Shown: one piece after another, positions 34,578 to 35,056 of the stretch
How positions within the stretch are numbered: position 1 is the stretch's first letter
Layout: each line of letters opens with the position of its first letter
Assembly (NCBI GenBank): GCA_016932235.1
Contig: JAFGDF010000208.1
Span: 1 to 35,056, forward strand
Length of the DNA stretch: 35,056 bases
Origin: Deltaproteobacteria bacterium
Lineage (GTDB): Bacteria; Desulfobacterota; DSM-4660; Desulfatiglandales; HGW-15
Reading direction: 5' to 3'
Notes under the pieces: model-generated
The model's database searches: none
Seen by the model: only the letters and a program-made list of their open reading frames with translations
Told to the model about the DNA's origin: nothing
Made by a program: the position numbers and the translations under genes

Positions 34578-34861
34578 TTGGTTGCCCCCCAGCAGTTTGT
34601 CGGACTTTGTCCGACAAACTGCTTATAATATTTTTGCATTTTTTATTTTGTGAACAGATTTTTTCTATGCTGAGAAAAATCTATGCATTCTTTTCAAATT
34701 CCGGCTCAATGATTTTACGGTAGCCAATCCTGTACGGAAGGAGGCATAAGAAAAAGGGTATAGCGATGAAATTGTTTGAAGTTCGATCCCATTATATTTC
34801 CTAGTATTTAAAGTGTTTAATGAAAGACAATATATCATTATATAATTTAATCAGAATCAGC
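34578..34861. other. Upstream region of the prpF-like gene
   Basis: This stretch contains the hairpin at 34591-34623 and an AT-rich tract that could hold the minus-strand promoter of prpF. No gene recognised. It ends at the second foldback element. Confidence 0.4.
34591..34623. repeat. Perfect hairpin repeat, copy 2, in the leader of the prpF-like gene
   Basis: AGCAGTTTGTCGGAC (34591-34605) pairs perfectly with GTCCGACAAACTGCT (34609-34623) around a 3-nt loop, a 15-bp stem ending 14 nt before the minus-strand ATG at 34577. Its 3' arm on the minus strand resembles the hairpin at 15557-15597. It could be a dispersed palindromic repeat or a leader structure affecting translation of prpF. Confidence 0.65.
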
Positions 34862-35056
34862 CTTGTCTGGTTAGGAATTTGCAGTTGAAGAAAAATACCG
34901 GATGACTGTAAATAAATCGATGAAATAACAGTAACTCAATATCCGGTTGCCGGAATCGCGGCACGGGAGACTCTTTTTATCGGCGAAAACCTTGGAAGCA
35001 GGATAATTGCGTAAGGTGCATGCCAGGCGGGCAGAATGCTCCTCGGTTGTTCAACC
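34862..35056. mobile_element. MITE-like foldback element, copy 2 (cut by window end)
   Basis: The sequence from TCTGGTTAGGAATTTG (34866) to the window end follows the first ~195 bp of copy 1 in the same orientation, with scattered substitutions: shared blocks include GGATGACTGTAAATAA, CTCTTTTTATCGGCGAAAAC and GCATGCCAGGCGGGC. The right half and right terminal repeat lie outside the window. The two copies have diverged, so the family is not freshly inserted. Confidence 0.7.

Noticed and set aside
1..35056. CRISPR arrays, tRNA or rRNA genes
   Set aside because: No regularly spaced repeats and no complete tRNA or rRNA sequence were seen; the only RNA-gene signal is the ssrA 3' fragment.

Overview
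The gene content points to a strictly anaerobic bacterium, most likely a deltaproteobacterial (Desulfobacterota-type) degrader or sulfate reducer. This is an inference from families, not from a marker gene: two aldehyde:ferredoxin oxidoreductase (AOR)-family tungsten enzymes, a bis-MGD molybdoenzyme, an electron-transfer flavoprotein (ETF) and two TRAP uptake systems occur within 35 kb.

Layout. Positions 1-770 hold no convincing gene of ordinary size, but 380-400 match the 3' end of a tmRNA gene (ssrA) followed by a hairpin terminator, which is the signature of an integration (att) site. A FHA-GAF signalling protein (minus) follows. Region A (2080-14211) has two facing transcription units. 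On plus are a DMSO-reductase-family catalytic subunit and an unusual fusion of a DmsB-like four-cluster ferredoxin with a GltD-like FAD/NAD(P)H module. On minus is a seven-gene run: GntR/FCD regulator, DUF169 protein, TRAP DctP-DctQ-DctM, an unrecognised 281-residue protein and an AOR-family enzyme. The two units end one base apart. Region B (14458-20561) is a transport block: CaCA-type cation exchanger, MFS (DHA2-like) transporter and a second TRAP system with fused DctQM. Region C (20616-24494, minus) encodes three exported or envelope proteins: a TolB-like propeller with a CXXCH haem motif, a glycine-rich secreted protein and a lipoprotein with a peptidoglycan-binding domain. Region D (24861-32203, plus) is an operon-like run: EtfB, EtfA, a 70-residue protein, an orphan receiver protein, a second AOR-family enzyme, a MoaD/ThiS-like protein, a CapA-family metallophosphatase and an aldo/keto reductase. 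Region E holds an SDR and a convergent PrpF-family isomerase, bracketed by two direct copies of a ~334-bp foldback (MITE-like) element, the second cut by the window end.

How the genes may work together. Region A reads as a substrate-inducible catabolic unit: a GntR repressor, TRAP import of an organic acid, W- and Mo-dependent redox steps, and a flavin/FeS fusion linking the Mo enzyme to NAD(P)H or ferredoxin. Region D pairs an AOR-family enzyme with ETF, as in low-potential acyl-CoA or aromatic reduction, and supplies its own MoaD-like protein. Substrates cannot be read from the sequence.

The most notable irregularities are the ferredoxin-GltD fusion with Cys-to-Glu at a cluster position, the SDR with Ala at the catalytic Ser position, the foldback elements bracketing SDR-prpF, and a second dispersed hairpin family found in the leaders of two minus-strand genes.
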